DNA of 45,521 bases from Nostoc sp. CHAB 5836 (GTDB taxonomy: Bacteria > Cyanobacteriota > Cyanobacteriia > Cyanobacteriales > Nostocaceae), in contig NZ_JAIVFV010000042.1 in assembly GCF_020829445.1 (NCBI RefSeq), positions 1-45,521 on the forward strand. The letters are read 5' to 3'. The position numbers were made by a program, and so were the translations under genes. This document shows, piece after piece, positions 8,108 through 15,760 of the stretch. Under the pieces are notes generated by a model. That model had not been told where the DNA came from, made no database searches, and worked only from the letters and a program-made list of their open reading frames with translations. The first letter of the stretch is position 1. Every line of letters begins with the position of its first letter.

Positions 8108-8609
8108 GCGAGTCTGCGAACGCGCAGAACGTCTCGTAGAGAGCGTACGGGGATTTAGACCCCGACCGAAAACGTTCTGCCCTTCAAAGGCTAGGAATTA
8201 AACTCCTAAACTTTGTTAAAATTAAATTCTGAAGATTACTATCTTCTCAGCACCCTATTGAAACCCTGTAACAATTATTTCCTGATTTTCGGAAGTTAGC
8301 CAACTTACAACTAAGTAGATAAAAATTAAACTCCGTGTCACATTAGAAATAAAATACAAGTTCATTTACGGACTCCTAAACAGGTAATAAATAATTTATT
8401 GAATGTATTGTTTTATCAGTTATATGCTTAAATGTTCTTTAATTAACTAAGATAAATTTTTCAAAAAATAGCGCTAATTAGAGAAAGTTGAGTTAATCTT
8501 GGAAACTAGCAATTGTTAAGAATATACGTTGCTACTGGGTGGCAACATTGGAGATTCGCTAGATGTCTCTATGTAATCAAACCAGCAAGTAAAATGATTA
8601 CCAGAGAAT
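8108..8609. other. Intergenic region with small dispersed repeat and gene relic
   Basis: The first 70 bases hold palindromic GC-rich segments such as GCGAACGCGCAGAACGTCTC, typical of small dispersed repeats. A relic of the 6219-7391 gene lies at about 8230-8365. The remainder, up to the glycosyltransferase start, is AT-rich and should carry the promoter of that gene; I could not pick reliable -35/-10 boxes. Confidence 0.5.
8230..8365 (-). pseudogene. Truncated paralogue of the 6219-7391 membrane protein
   Basis: Reading from the ATG at 8365, 36 codons give a peptide starting MNLYFISNVT and ending EIIVTGFQ before a TAG stop at 8255. It aligns without gaps to the first 36 residues of the intact gene: LIFIYLVVSWLTSENQEII against LVFIYLILSLLASEIQELI. 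The ribosome-binding region GGAGTCCGTAA is also similar. The stop falls where the intact gene has Trp (WRVKH). Similarity fades beyond about 8230. Confidence 0.75.
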
Positions 8610-10229
8610 ATGCAAGAAGGAAGCTTTATTTGGAGTCATTTGGAAAAACAGCATCGCACGGTTGGTAGATGGATTGATTGGGTATGGCTAATAGTGTTGC
8701 TGTTGGCAGCAGTGTTACTGTTTAGCATCAATCTAGGAGGATTACCACTGCGAGATTGGGATGAAGGTACTGTGGCACAGGTTGCTCGTGAAATTTGGCA
8801 CGCACCAGCAGGTTCAATGCATTGGCTTTACCCAACGCTAGGAGGCCAAGCATATCATGACAAGCCGCCTTTGATGCATTTGCTAATTGCTTGGGCTTAT
8901 TCTTTAGGAGGCGAAAATGAGTTGACAACGCGTCTACCTGGAGCAATTTTAACAGCGACATCTGTACCTTTACTGTATTGCATTGCTCGAGAGATATTTC
9001 GCCAGCGTTGGGCAGCGATTTACAGCGCCTTGATTTACCTGACAATGCTACCTGTGGTGCGTCATGGGCGGTTAGCAATGTTGGATGGGGCGATAGTAAG
9101 TTTTTTAATGGTGATGATGTTGTGCGTGTTGCGATCGCGCCGAGATTTACGTTATTGCCTTGGTGTTGGTGTTAGCTTTGGGTTAATTTGTCTGACTCAA
9201 GGACTGCTAGGCCTATTGCTAGGTGCGATCGCCATCGTATTTCTGTTTTGGGATACGCCACGACTACTCACCTGTTACTATCTCTGGATCGCAATCTTAA
9301 TTGGTATTCTGCCTGTCGCTGGTTGGTATAGTGCCCAACTAATTCACTATGGTTACACTTTCGCCCAATTTGGGCTTGTAAACCCATCACTAGGTCGAAT
9401 TGACTCTGTTGCCCTGGCGAATTCTCAACCACCTTGGTATTATCTGATTGAACTTCTCAAGTACACATGGCCGTGGTTATTATTCTTACCACAAACTGTC
9501 CGCTTAACCTGGGAAAATCACAACCTTAGCTGGGCAAAACTAGTAATAGTGTGGAGTGGTGTTTACCTGCTGGTAATTTCCTTGATGATTACCAAAGTTC
9601 CCTGGTATTTATTCCCGATTTACCCGAGTTTAGCCTTAGCTTTTGGTATCCAGTTATCAGAAACGGAAAATTCGCCTTTACTCTCATCCTATCCCCGTGC
9701 TTGGGTTGCTGGTTTGGCAATACTTGCTATAGTCGCTTCTGCTGGTAGCATTTATTTCAGTTTGGGTACAACACCGAAAACAGACTTACAACTGATTTTT
9801 GCCGCAGTAGCTTTAACTATGACCTTAGCAGCTATTTTGGCAGAACGAGGCGACGGGCAATTTCTGAAGATTTTGTTTTGGGGAAGTTATATTTCGCTAC
9901 TGCTGTTAATGAAATCTAACTACTGGGTTTGGGAATTATCTGAAGCCTATCCAGTTAAACCAGTCGCCGCCATGATCGTGCGGGCAAATCCAGCTACGAG
10001 GAAGATTTACACATCTTTTCCCTACCATCGTCCCTCGTTGGATTATTATAGCGATCGCACCATCATTCCCGCTTCTGTTGGTGAACTCCAATATTATTGG
10101 CACTACAACGGCCAACCCTACTTTCTACTTCATGCATCTGCTTTCAACAATCTTCAACTACAGTCGATGAAGCTAGTTGACCAAGCTGAAGGTTGGAAGT
10201 TAGTCACAAAAGATACTAATCGATTGTAA
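8610..10229 (+). CDS. GT39/ArnT-like membrane glycosyltransferase
   Basis: This 539-residue integral membrane protein resembles the PMT/ArnT superfamily, which transfers a sugar from a polyprenyl-phosphate donor to a lipid or protein on the outer face of the plasma membrane. The first periplasmic loop contains LRDWDEGTVAQVAREI (residues 48-62), where the acidic pair is the expected catalytic centre, followed by YHDKPPLMH (82-90), a signature of the family. About ten to twelve hydrophobic segments follow from residue 25 to about 420, and a soluble C-terminal part contains YYSDR near 486. The acceptor cannot be predicted. The gene stands alone between repeat-rich regions. The start ATG at 8610 precedes a hydrophilic N-terminus and first helix, as expected. 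Confidence 0.85.
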   Translation: MQEGSFIWSHLEKQHRTVGRWIDWVWLIVLLLAAVLLFSINLGGLPLRDWDEGTVAQVAREIWHAPAGSMHWLYPTLGGQAYHDKPPLMHLLIAWAYSLGGENELTTRLPGAILTATSVPLLYCIAREIFRQRWAAIYSALIYLTMLPVVRHGRLAMLDGAIVSFLMVMMLCVLRSRRDLRYCLGVGVSFGLICLTQGLLGLLLGAIAIVFLFWDTPRLLTCYYLWIAILIGILPVAGWYSAQLIHYGYTFAQFGLVNPSLGRIDSVALANSQPPWYYLIELLKYTWPWLLFLPQTVRLTWENHNLSWAKLVIVWSGVYLLVISLMITKVPWYLFPIYPSLALAFGIQLSETENSPLLSSYPRAWVAGLAILAIVASAGSIYFSLGTTPKTDLQLIFAAVALTMTLAAILAERGDGQFLKILFWGSYISLLLLMKSNYWVWELSEAYPVKPVAAMIVRANPATRKIYTSFPYHRPSLDYYSDRTIIPASVGELQYYWHYNGQPYFLLHASAFNNLQLQSMKLVDQAEGWKLVTKDTNRL

Positions 10230-10414
10230 ATTTGGGCATTGGGCACTTGTACTGAGCGACTTGTGGCAAGCGTTGTCGAGGTAAGTCGAAGTATTGGGCA
10301 TCTCCAGAAATTAATTATTCGTTGCCTGAAACCCCTGTAGAGACTTAGCACTGCTAGACCTCTACAAGGGTTTCACTCCTATTTCTATTGAGGACTACGT
10401 ACCCTTGATTTTCT

Positions 10415-10437
10415 CCCCTTCCCTTGTAGGGAAGGGG
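10415..10437. repeat. Dispersed GC-rich hairpin
   Basis: CCCCTTCCCT and AGGGAAGGGG form a perfect 10 bp stem with a TGT loop, followed by CTGGGGGTTAGGT. An identical stem occurs at 27280-27302. It may act as a terminator for the glycosyltransferase gene, but its recurrence suggests a dispersed repeat. Confidence 0.7.
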
Positions 10438-10548
10438 CTGGGGGTTAGGTCTCATAATTGTGGTTCATTTACCTGAAAATCGCTGTAATGTATGACCAGA
10501 GGGCTGCTGCCTCTTGTTAAGAAAGAGGAGGCGGAGCCTCAGAGAATC

Positions 10549-10574
10549 GGTTCCCAACCTGGAGGTTGGGAACC
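10549..10574. repeat. Perfect inverted repeat
   Basis: GGTTCCCAACCT and AGGTTGGGAACC form a perfect 12 bp stem with a 2-base centre. A second short palindrome, GAGGCGGAGCCTC, lies just upstream at about 10528. No gene is nearby, so a dispersed palindrome is the likeliest reading. Confidence 0.75.
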
Positions 10575-10633
10575 AGTCAGGGCAACGGCTGTATCTTAAC
10601 TTAGTGCCATTCGGCTTTAAGTTGCGTAGTCCT

Positions 10634-10771
10634 CAATACAGTTCAGTTAAGCATTTCTTTCTTCTCTTTGCGTCCTTGGCGTCCTTCTCCCAAGGGGAGA
10701 CGCACTCGCGTTTGCGGTTCGTTAAAAAACTGACTTTTACTGAGAGTCTTAGCCTTAACCCAAGCGTATTG
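10634..10771. mobile_element. MITE-like element, CAATAC family, copy 4
   Basis: It starts CAATACAGTTCAGTTAAG and ends CTTAACCCAAGCGTATTG. The 10 bp outside the ends, GCGTAGTCCT (10624-10633) and GCATAGTCCT (10772-10781), match at 9 of 10, supporting a target duplication. Its interior is closely related to the copy at 24728-24890 but lacks a 24-25 bp insertion present there. Confidence 0.8.
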
Positions 10772-11022
10772 GCATAGTCCTGACAATTCAGGTCATCTGG
10801 AAAACCTCTCTTCTTTATCTCTATTACGAACTTGTGTCGAGCGAACGCGAAGAGCGTCTCTAAGAGTTGTCGAGGTATTGCGAATTGGTTTAATCTCGTC
10901 CTATGCTCAGTGTTTCTATACTTTGTTACCTCTAAAGACGGCAAACACCACTCTGACGTTACGGTTCACCCTAATTACTGAAAGTATTAATTCTCATACA
11001 TTAGACAGAGTGAAGGCAAATT

Positions 11023-11102
11023 AGTCCATGAACCAACTAAAAACACAATTTAGTTAGTTTAACCGTCCCCAGCAAGGTTCGGGAAACCACTCTTCATGGA
11101 CT
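11023..11102. promoter_or_regulatory. Candidate structured leader upstream of dnaK
   Basis: AGTCCATGAA (11023-11032) and TTCATGGACT (11093-11102) are a perfect 10 bp inverted pair enclosing 60 bases. Inside, AACTAAA and TTTAGTT form a second pair. It ends 174 bases before the dnaK start. I find no CIRCE operator (TTAGCACTC-N9-GAGTGCTAA). Whether this is transcribed, and whether it regulates, is unknown. Confidence 0.35.
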
Positions 11103-11276
11103 GGCTACCACTAAGCTTCAGTATATATATCAGCATAATCTGGAGTTTTAGCCCCAGAAAAGCCAAATCAAAGGTATTGATGCTGAACTGGCTGATTTAT
11201 TGACCCTGTTGGTTCAAAATTTAGTCCTTTATATTCTCATTCATTCATTTGTAGTTATACGGAGCCAGCACCTAAA

Positions 11277-13181
11277 ATGGCAAAAGTAGTTGGAATTGAC
11301 TTAGGAACAACGAACTCCTGCGTGGCAGTGATGGAAGGTGGTAAACCCACAGTAATTGCTAATGCTGAAGGTTTTCGGACAACGCCATCAGTAGTCGCAT
11401 TTGCGAAAAATGGCGACAACTTGGTTGGCCAAATCGCCAAACGCCAAGCGGTGATGAACCCCGAAAATACGTTTTACTCAGTCAAACGCTTTATCGGACG
11501 CCGCTACGACGAAGTGAGTAACGAAGCTACGGAAGTTTCTTACAAAGTCCTCAGCAGCAACGGCAATGTCAAATTAGATTGTCCCATAGCTGGTAAACCG
11601 TTTGCTCCTGAAGAAATTTCTGCAAAAGTTCTTCGCAAACTAGTTGAAGACGCTAGCAAATACCTGGGCGAAACTGTCACCCAAGCTGTAATCACTGTTC
11701 CTGCATACTTCAACGATTCCCAGCGACAAGCGACAAAAGACGCTGGAAAAATTGCCGGCATTGAAGTTCTGCGGATTATCAACGAGCCTACTGCTGCTTC
11801 TTTGGCATACGGATTTGATAAGAAGAGTAACGAAACCATTCTCGTATTTGACCTTGGTGGTGGTACTTTCGACGTATCCGTGCTGGAAGTAGGAGATGGA
11901 GTTTTTGAAGTACTAGCCACATCTGGTGATACCCACCTTGGTGGTGACGACTTCGATAAAAAAATAGTTGACTTCTTAGCTGAGAAGTTCAAAAAAGCCG
12001 AAGGTATTGACCTCCGGAAAGACAAACAAGCCTTACAACGTCTGACTGAAGCCGCAGAAAAAGCCAAAATTGAGCTTTCTAGCGTCTCCCAAGCAGAAAT
12101 TAACCTACCATTTATCACAGCAACCCAGGATGGGCCGAAACACCTGGATACAACTCTAACTCGCGCTCAGTTTGAAGAACTTTGCTCTGACTTAATCGAC
12201 CGTTGTCGTATTCCTGTAGAAAACGCCCTCCGGGATGCCAAGTTAAGCAAAGGTGATATTGACGAAGTGGTGCTAGTTGGTGGTTCTACCCGCATTCCTG
12301 CTGTACAGCAGATTGTCAAGCAGGTATTGGGTAAAGACCCTAACCAAAGTGTTAACCCTGATGAAGTCGTAGCAGTTGGTGCAGCCATTCAAGCCGGGGT
12401 ACTGGCTGGTGATGTAACTGGTATCTTGCTGTTAGACGTGACACCCCTATCTTTGGGTGTGGAAACATTGGGCGGCGTGATGACCAAAATTATCCCCCGC
12501 AATACCACAATTCCCACCAAAAAATCAGAAGTCTTCTCCACTGCTGTGGATGGTCAAACCAACGTAGAAATTCACGTCCTTCAAGGTGAACGCGAATTCT
12601 CTAACGATAACAAGAGTTTGGGAACCTTCCGCTTGGATGGTATTCCTCCTGCACCACGCGGCGTTCCTCAAATTGAGGTGGTGTTCGACATTGATGCTAA
12701 CGGTATCCTTAACGTCACCGCTAAGGACAAAGGCACTGGTAAAGAACAGTCTATCAGCATAACTGGCGCTTCCACTCTGGATAAAAATGACGTTGACCGG
12801 ATGGTAAGAGAAGCTGAACAGAATGCTTCATCTGACAAAGAGCGGCGTGAGAAGATTGAACGCAAGAACCAAGCCGATTCTTTGGCATACCAAGCTGAAA
12901 AGCAGTTACAAGAATTGGGCGATAAAGTTCCCGATGCTGACAAGACCAAAGTTGAAGGTTTGGTGAAAGAACTGCGGGAAGCAGTTGCGAAAGAAGATGA
13001 TGAGCAAATTAAGAAGCTCACCCCAGAATTGCAACAAGCGTTATTCGCCGTTGGTAGCAATATCTATCAACAAGCTGGTGGCGGTGCTGCACCTGGTGCT
13101 GAACCTCAAGATGGCGGTTCCACATCTAGCTCTGGTAGCGGCGATGATGTGATTGACGCTGATTTTACAGAGAGCAAATAA
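11277..13181 (+). CDS. dnaK: Chaperone DnaK (Hsp70)
   Basis: This is a complete 634-residue Hsp70, which binds exposed hydrophobic peptides in an ATP-dependent cycle with DnaJ and GrpE. The N-terminus [20 protein letters not shown] is the phosphate-1 motif; [14 protein letters not shown] and [12 protein letters not shown] (phosphate 2) and the adenosine motif [12 protein letters not shown] are present. The substrate-binding domain contains [14 protein letters not shown], and the lid is rich in Lys/Glu. The tail has the Gly/Ser-rich linker and ends [13 protein letters not shown], the bacterial-type acidic end. No dnaJ or grpE is adjacent, so this is a stand-alone dnaK as is common for one of several cyanobacterial copies. 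A clear terminator follows at 13228. Confidence 0.97.
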   Translation: MAKVVGIDLGTTNSCVAVMEGGKPTVIANAEGFRTTPSVVAFAKNGDNLVGQIAKRQAVMNPENTFYSVKRFIGRRYDEVSNEATEVSYKVLSSNGNVKLDCPIAGKPFAPEEISAKVLRKLVEDASKYLGETVTQAVITVPAYFNDSQRQATKDAGKIAGIEVLRIINEPTAASLAYGFDKKSNETILVFDLGGGTFDVSVLEVGDGVFEVLATSGDTHLGGDDFDKKIVDFLAEKFKKAEGIDLRKDKQALQRLTEAAEKAKIELSSVSQAEINLPFITATQDGPKHLDTTLTRAQFEELCSDLIDRCRIPVENALRDAKLSKGDIDEVVLVGGSTRIPAVQQIVKQVLGKDPNQSVNPDEVVAVGAAIQAGVLAGDVTGILLLDVTPLSLGVETLGGVMTKIIPRNTTIPTKKSEVFSTAVDGQTNVEIHVLQGEREFSNDNKSLGTFRLDGIPPAPRGVPQIEVVFDIDANGILNVTAKDKGTGKEQSISITGASTLDKNDVDRMVREAEQNASSDKERREKIERKNQADSLAYQAEKQLQELGDKVPDADKTKVEGLVKELREAVAKEDDEQIKKLTPELQQALFAVGSNIYQQAGGGAAPGAEPQDGGSTSSSGSGDDVIDADFTESK

Positions 13182-13227
13182 TTCCCCTACTTCTTTTGGC
13201 AAGATTGTTTTGTCCTACCTCATATTA

Positions 13228-13262
13228 CCCACTCAGGCATTTGTCTGGGTGGGGATTTTTTA
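13228..13262 (+). terminator. Rho-independent terminator of dnaK
   Basis: CCCACTCAG (13228-13236) pairs with CTGGGTGGG (13245-13253) over nine positions including one G-T pair, with an 8-base loop, followed by GATTTTTT. It lies 47 bases after the dnaK stop. Confidence 0.85.
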
Positions 13263-13264
13263 TT

Positions 13265-13369
13265 AGGAGTTAGGAGTTAGGAGTTGGGAGTTAGGAGTTG
13301 GGAGTTGGGAGTTAGGAGTTGGGAGTTGGGAGTTGGGAGTTAGGAGTTAGGAGTTGGGAGTTGGGAGTT
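13265..13369. repeat. Heptameric tandem repeat, 15 units
   Basis: Fifteen consecutive heptamers of AGGAGTT or GGGAGTT fill exactly 105 bases. This is another member of the cyanobacterial short tandem heptamer class. It starts two bases after the dnaK terminator. Confidence 0.95.
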
Positions 13370-13374
13370 CAATA

Positions 13375-13487
13375 CTGCGTAGGTTTTGGCAAAAAAATAA
13401 AAAATGTGTAGGTTGGGTTGAGGAACGAAACCCAACATTTTGCTGGGTTTGTTGGGTTTCGCATTGCGCTCAACCCAACCTACAAAT
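13375..13487. repeat. GTAGGTTGGG-type repeat, partial MITE
   Basis: It begins CTGCGTAGGTTTTGGC, the terminal sequence of the element at 23917-24114. It continues with GTAGGTTGGGTTGAGG and its inverted copy CTCAACCCAACCTAC. The matching right terminus is missing. The inverted copy ends inside the stop codon of the next gene. Confidence 0.7.
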
Positions 13488-14046
13488 CTTTTGAGTTTAT
13501 TGGAATCACTAAACACTCATTTGGAACCCTGGTAAGCATATCGTAAAAAGCCGGAGTATAACGACCATTTTCATCAACAACTCTACGGAGAGTATACTCA
13601 CCAGCTCTCGAAAGTCCGCCGAACCAAACGTTGTTTCTGTGCCAAATATCTCCATTGAGAGAATTTTTGTCTTGGGACATTGTAATGTTTACAATTGATG
13701 TTGAAATTGGTATTCCTAGCAAAACAGGTATGATTTGAGCTTGCTGCAAAGTTTCATCTTCAAACTTAATTTTGTAATTTACCTGAAACAATTGAGTTAA
13801 ACGTAGTAATATCCAGCCAGCAATTGAGTTATGAAAAGTCCACTGCAATGGCCCAAAGACTGGCAAAACCAAAGTTCTGTTCTGTGTGTCCCATTCTAAA
13901 TTATACATAGTGATGCAGGTATCTGGCAGTGGATTACCATCCATAAAAAACACACCTTTAAGGACAGATGGTAAGTTTGTTTGTTTGATTGAAATCATCC
14001 AGGTTGCAATATTATTAAGTTGTTTTTTCTCGATTAATTCAGTCAT
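13480..14046 (-). CDS. Hypothetical protein in lipoxygenase/P450 cluster
   Basis: I do not recognise this 188-residue protein. It is soluble, without signal peptide or membrane helix, and has mixed strands with motifs such as WTFHNSIAGWILLRLTQLF and WHRNNVWFGGLSRAGEYTLRRVVDENGRYTP. It lies downstream of the P450 gene on the same strand after a 267-base gap filled with small repeats, so membership in one transcript is possible but not certain. Its TAG stop is part of an adjacent dispersed GTAGGTTGGG repeat, so the natural C-terminus may have been longer. A role in oxylipin metabolism is only a guess from position. Confidence 0.7.
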   Translation of the reverse strand: MTELIEKKQLNNIATWMISIKQTNLPSVLKGVFFMDGNPLPDTCITMYNLEWDTQNRTLVLPVFGPLQWTFHNSIAGWILLRLTQLFQVNYKIKFEDETLQQAQIIPVLLGIPISTSIVNITMSQDKNSLNGDIWHRNNVWFGGLSRAGEYTLRRVVDENGRYTPAFYDMLTRVPNECLVIPINSKDL

Positions 14047-14313
14047 ATTAATTCGTAATACCTCGACTTACTTCGACTACGCAGTTCAACTGCGCTCACC
14101 GTAAACTCAGTACAAGTCGGCACAAGTTCGTAATATCTCGACTCCCTTCGGCACAAGGAAAGTAATTATGCTCGTACCCCTACGGGCAAGCTACGCGTAG
14201 GGTGTTGCAGACAAGACTCGCTAACGTAATTCGTAATTACAGTAGAAATTATGTATTTGAACCATATCTGTCGTAGGAAACATCCTCTAACTCAAAACTC
14301 CCGATTTCTGGTA
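14047..14313. repeat. Small dispersed repeats between two genes
   Basis: This segment carries palindromic pieces such as CCCCTACGGGCAAGCTACGC and several AATTCGT heptamers. They resemble the small dispersed repeats of Nostoc. I see no gene. Confidence 0.55.
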
Positions 14314-15678
14314 TCACAGTCGTTGAGCAAAACCTTGTAGCACTAAATTATTAGGAGTAACGGCAGTCACTTTTTCAAAATCCCATTTGACTTCTGTAAT
14401 TGAATCCCATTGATAGTTCTTGAACAGATGTAAGCAGAAAATTTTGATAAAGCCAATTGATAAGGATTTACCAGGACAAGCTCGCTCATGCCCTTCGCCG
14501 TTCCAAGATAAGATATCTGAAAAATTCCGTGTTAGGTCAAAATCATCTGGATTTTGGTATCTATTGGCATCCCGATTAGCTGTAAGAATAGAGCCAAGCA
14601 AGCGAGTACCTTTTTGGAATGGACATTTTTGTTCTCCAATCTCAACTTCACCCGCTTCAGTGGTGAGTTGGCTAACAAATCGCACAGATGGATAGAGACG
14701 AGCTGTTTCCAGAATCACTTGATTGAGAAGTGTTGACCGTTCTAGAGCGTCTGGGTCTAAACTTTCCTTGCCATTCCAGATTGCATTCACTTCTGAGACT
14801 ACATTATTTCTGAGGGTATTATCCAAGCAGAGAACACCAATAACCGATCCCAGAAGCGCACTCGTGCCGGCAGTTCCAGCGATATGAATCATATCGAAAA
14901 GGGTATTAGCGATTTGGTGTTCGTTCAACTGGTACTGAGCGCCTGTTTCAAAGTAAGATGCCCATAAAGCCGATTGTTGATATCGCTTGATTAAATGTTG
15001 ACGATGCCGAATTTTTGGCGCTGTTAATATTGCCAGCAAATATTTGTTAATAAAATTTGGCAACGATGCGAGAACCAAATTATTAATGTAACCACTTGAT
15101 GCGGTGATTTCTTCTTCAGATAAAGATATCTGAAAAACCAGTTGGTGCAAAATCGACAGAATGATCTTTGGCAAATCGTTACCGATGTGTAATTTGCCTT
15201 GTTTAGCAGCTTCTAACAGGCTTTGCTCAACTAGATTTCCTAAAAAGTCTATCTTTTGAGACGGTTCCGGTAAGGCTTGTAAGATTACAGTACGTAGTCC
15301 TGTGTGTTCGTTGCCGTTGGTTCCCAAGCTCAGAGGATTATCGAGGAGGTAGCTAGGAGCTAATATTCTAATGATGCCTAAATCATTTCCTCGCAGTTGT
15401 GGTTGGGTTTGCATTAGTTCCCTCACTTGGGAGTGAGAGGAATGCATAATTGCTTGGTCTACTGCAAAATACTTGTCTCCAATATTGTCCTTACGGATGT
15501 AGAGAAAGTCCCGCCATGCGTTAAGGATGATTGATGCATCCATGTAATAAACAATCAAGCGTAGAAACTTGCCGATCGCAGTGTCATAACCTACTTTGGC
15601 TAGTATAGGTGCAAGCCAAAGCTGGCGATCGTGACCTTTGAGAACTTTATCTTTAAGTGTCATAATATTTACTGTCAT
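14314..15678 (-). CDS. Cytochrome P450
   Basis: This is a 454-residue soluble P450. The I-helix reads HIAGTAGTSAL (265-275) and ETAR (324-327) is the ExxR motif. The PERF-like region is NRYQNPDDFDLTRNF. The heme loop is SWNGEGHERACPGKS with the proximal Cys401. The loop is longer than the classical FxxGxRxCxG and departs from monooxygenases in a way that recalls CYP74 hydroperoxide-metabolising enzymes, which use lipoxygenase products without O2 or reductase. Adjacency to the lipoxygenase favours this, but the sequence does not prove it. Two starts are possible: the ATG at 15678, itself the last unit of a heptamer tract, or the ATG at 15663 (MTLKDKVLKG). No ferredoxin or reductase gene is nearby. 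Confidence 0.88.
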   Translation of the reverse strand: MTVNIMTLKDKVLKGHDRQLWLAPILAKVGYDTAIGKFLRLIVYYMDASIILNAWRDFLYIRKDNIGDKYFAVDQAIMHSSHSQVRELMQTQPQLRGNDLGIIRILAPSYLLDNPLSLGTNGNEHTGLRTVILQALPEPSQKIDFLGNLVEQSLLEAAKQGKLHIGNDLPKIILSILHQLVFQISLSEEEITASSGYINNLVLASLPNFINKYLLAILTAPKIRHRQHLIKRYQQSALWASYFETGAQYQLNEHQIANTLFDMIHIAGTAGTSALLGSVIGVLCLDNTLRNNVVSEVNAIWNGKESLDPDALERSTLLNQVILETARLYPSVRFVSQLTTEAGEVEIGEQKCPFQKGTRLLGSILTANRDANRYQNPDDFDLTRNFSDILSWNGEGHERACPGKSLSIGFIKIFCLHLFKNYQWDSITEVKWDFEKVTAVTPNNLVLQGFAQRL

Positions 15679-15731
15679 TGGTCATTGGTCATTGGTCATT
15701 GGTCATTGGTCATTTGTCATTTGTCATTGGT
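15672..15731. repeat. Heptameric tandem repeat (STRR), reverse orientation
   Basis: Read on the minus strand, eight ATGs occur exactly seven bases apart, in ATGACAA and ATGACCA units. The last ATG is the predicted start of the P450 gene. It occupies most of the 82 bases between the lipoxygenase and P450 genes. Confidence 0.92.
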
Positions 15732-15760
15732 TATGAATTCTTCTCCCTCACTCCCCCAAT

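Larger units (their letters stand above)
10230..11276. other. Repeat-rich intergenic region upstream of dnaK
   Basis: I see no gene here. It contains small dispersed repeats around 10240-10300, a hairpin at 10415-10437, a second hairpin at 10549-10574, a MITE-like element at 10634-10771, a palindromic repeat near 10840-10870, and a possible structured dnaK leader from 11021. Frames of 60-100 codons here fall in repeats and show no protein-like composition. Confidence 0.6.

Noticed and set aside
13265..13369. Possible CRISPR array
   Set aside because: The units are 7 bases with no spacers; this is a tandem heptamer repeat. The same applies to 4624-4689 and 15672-15731.
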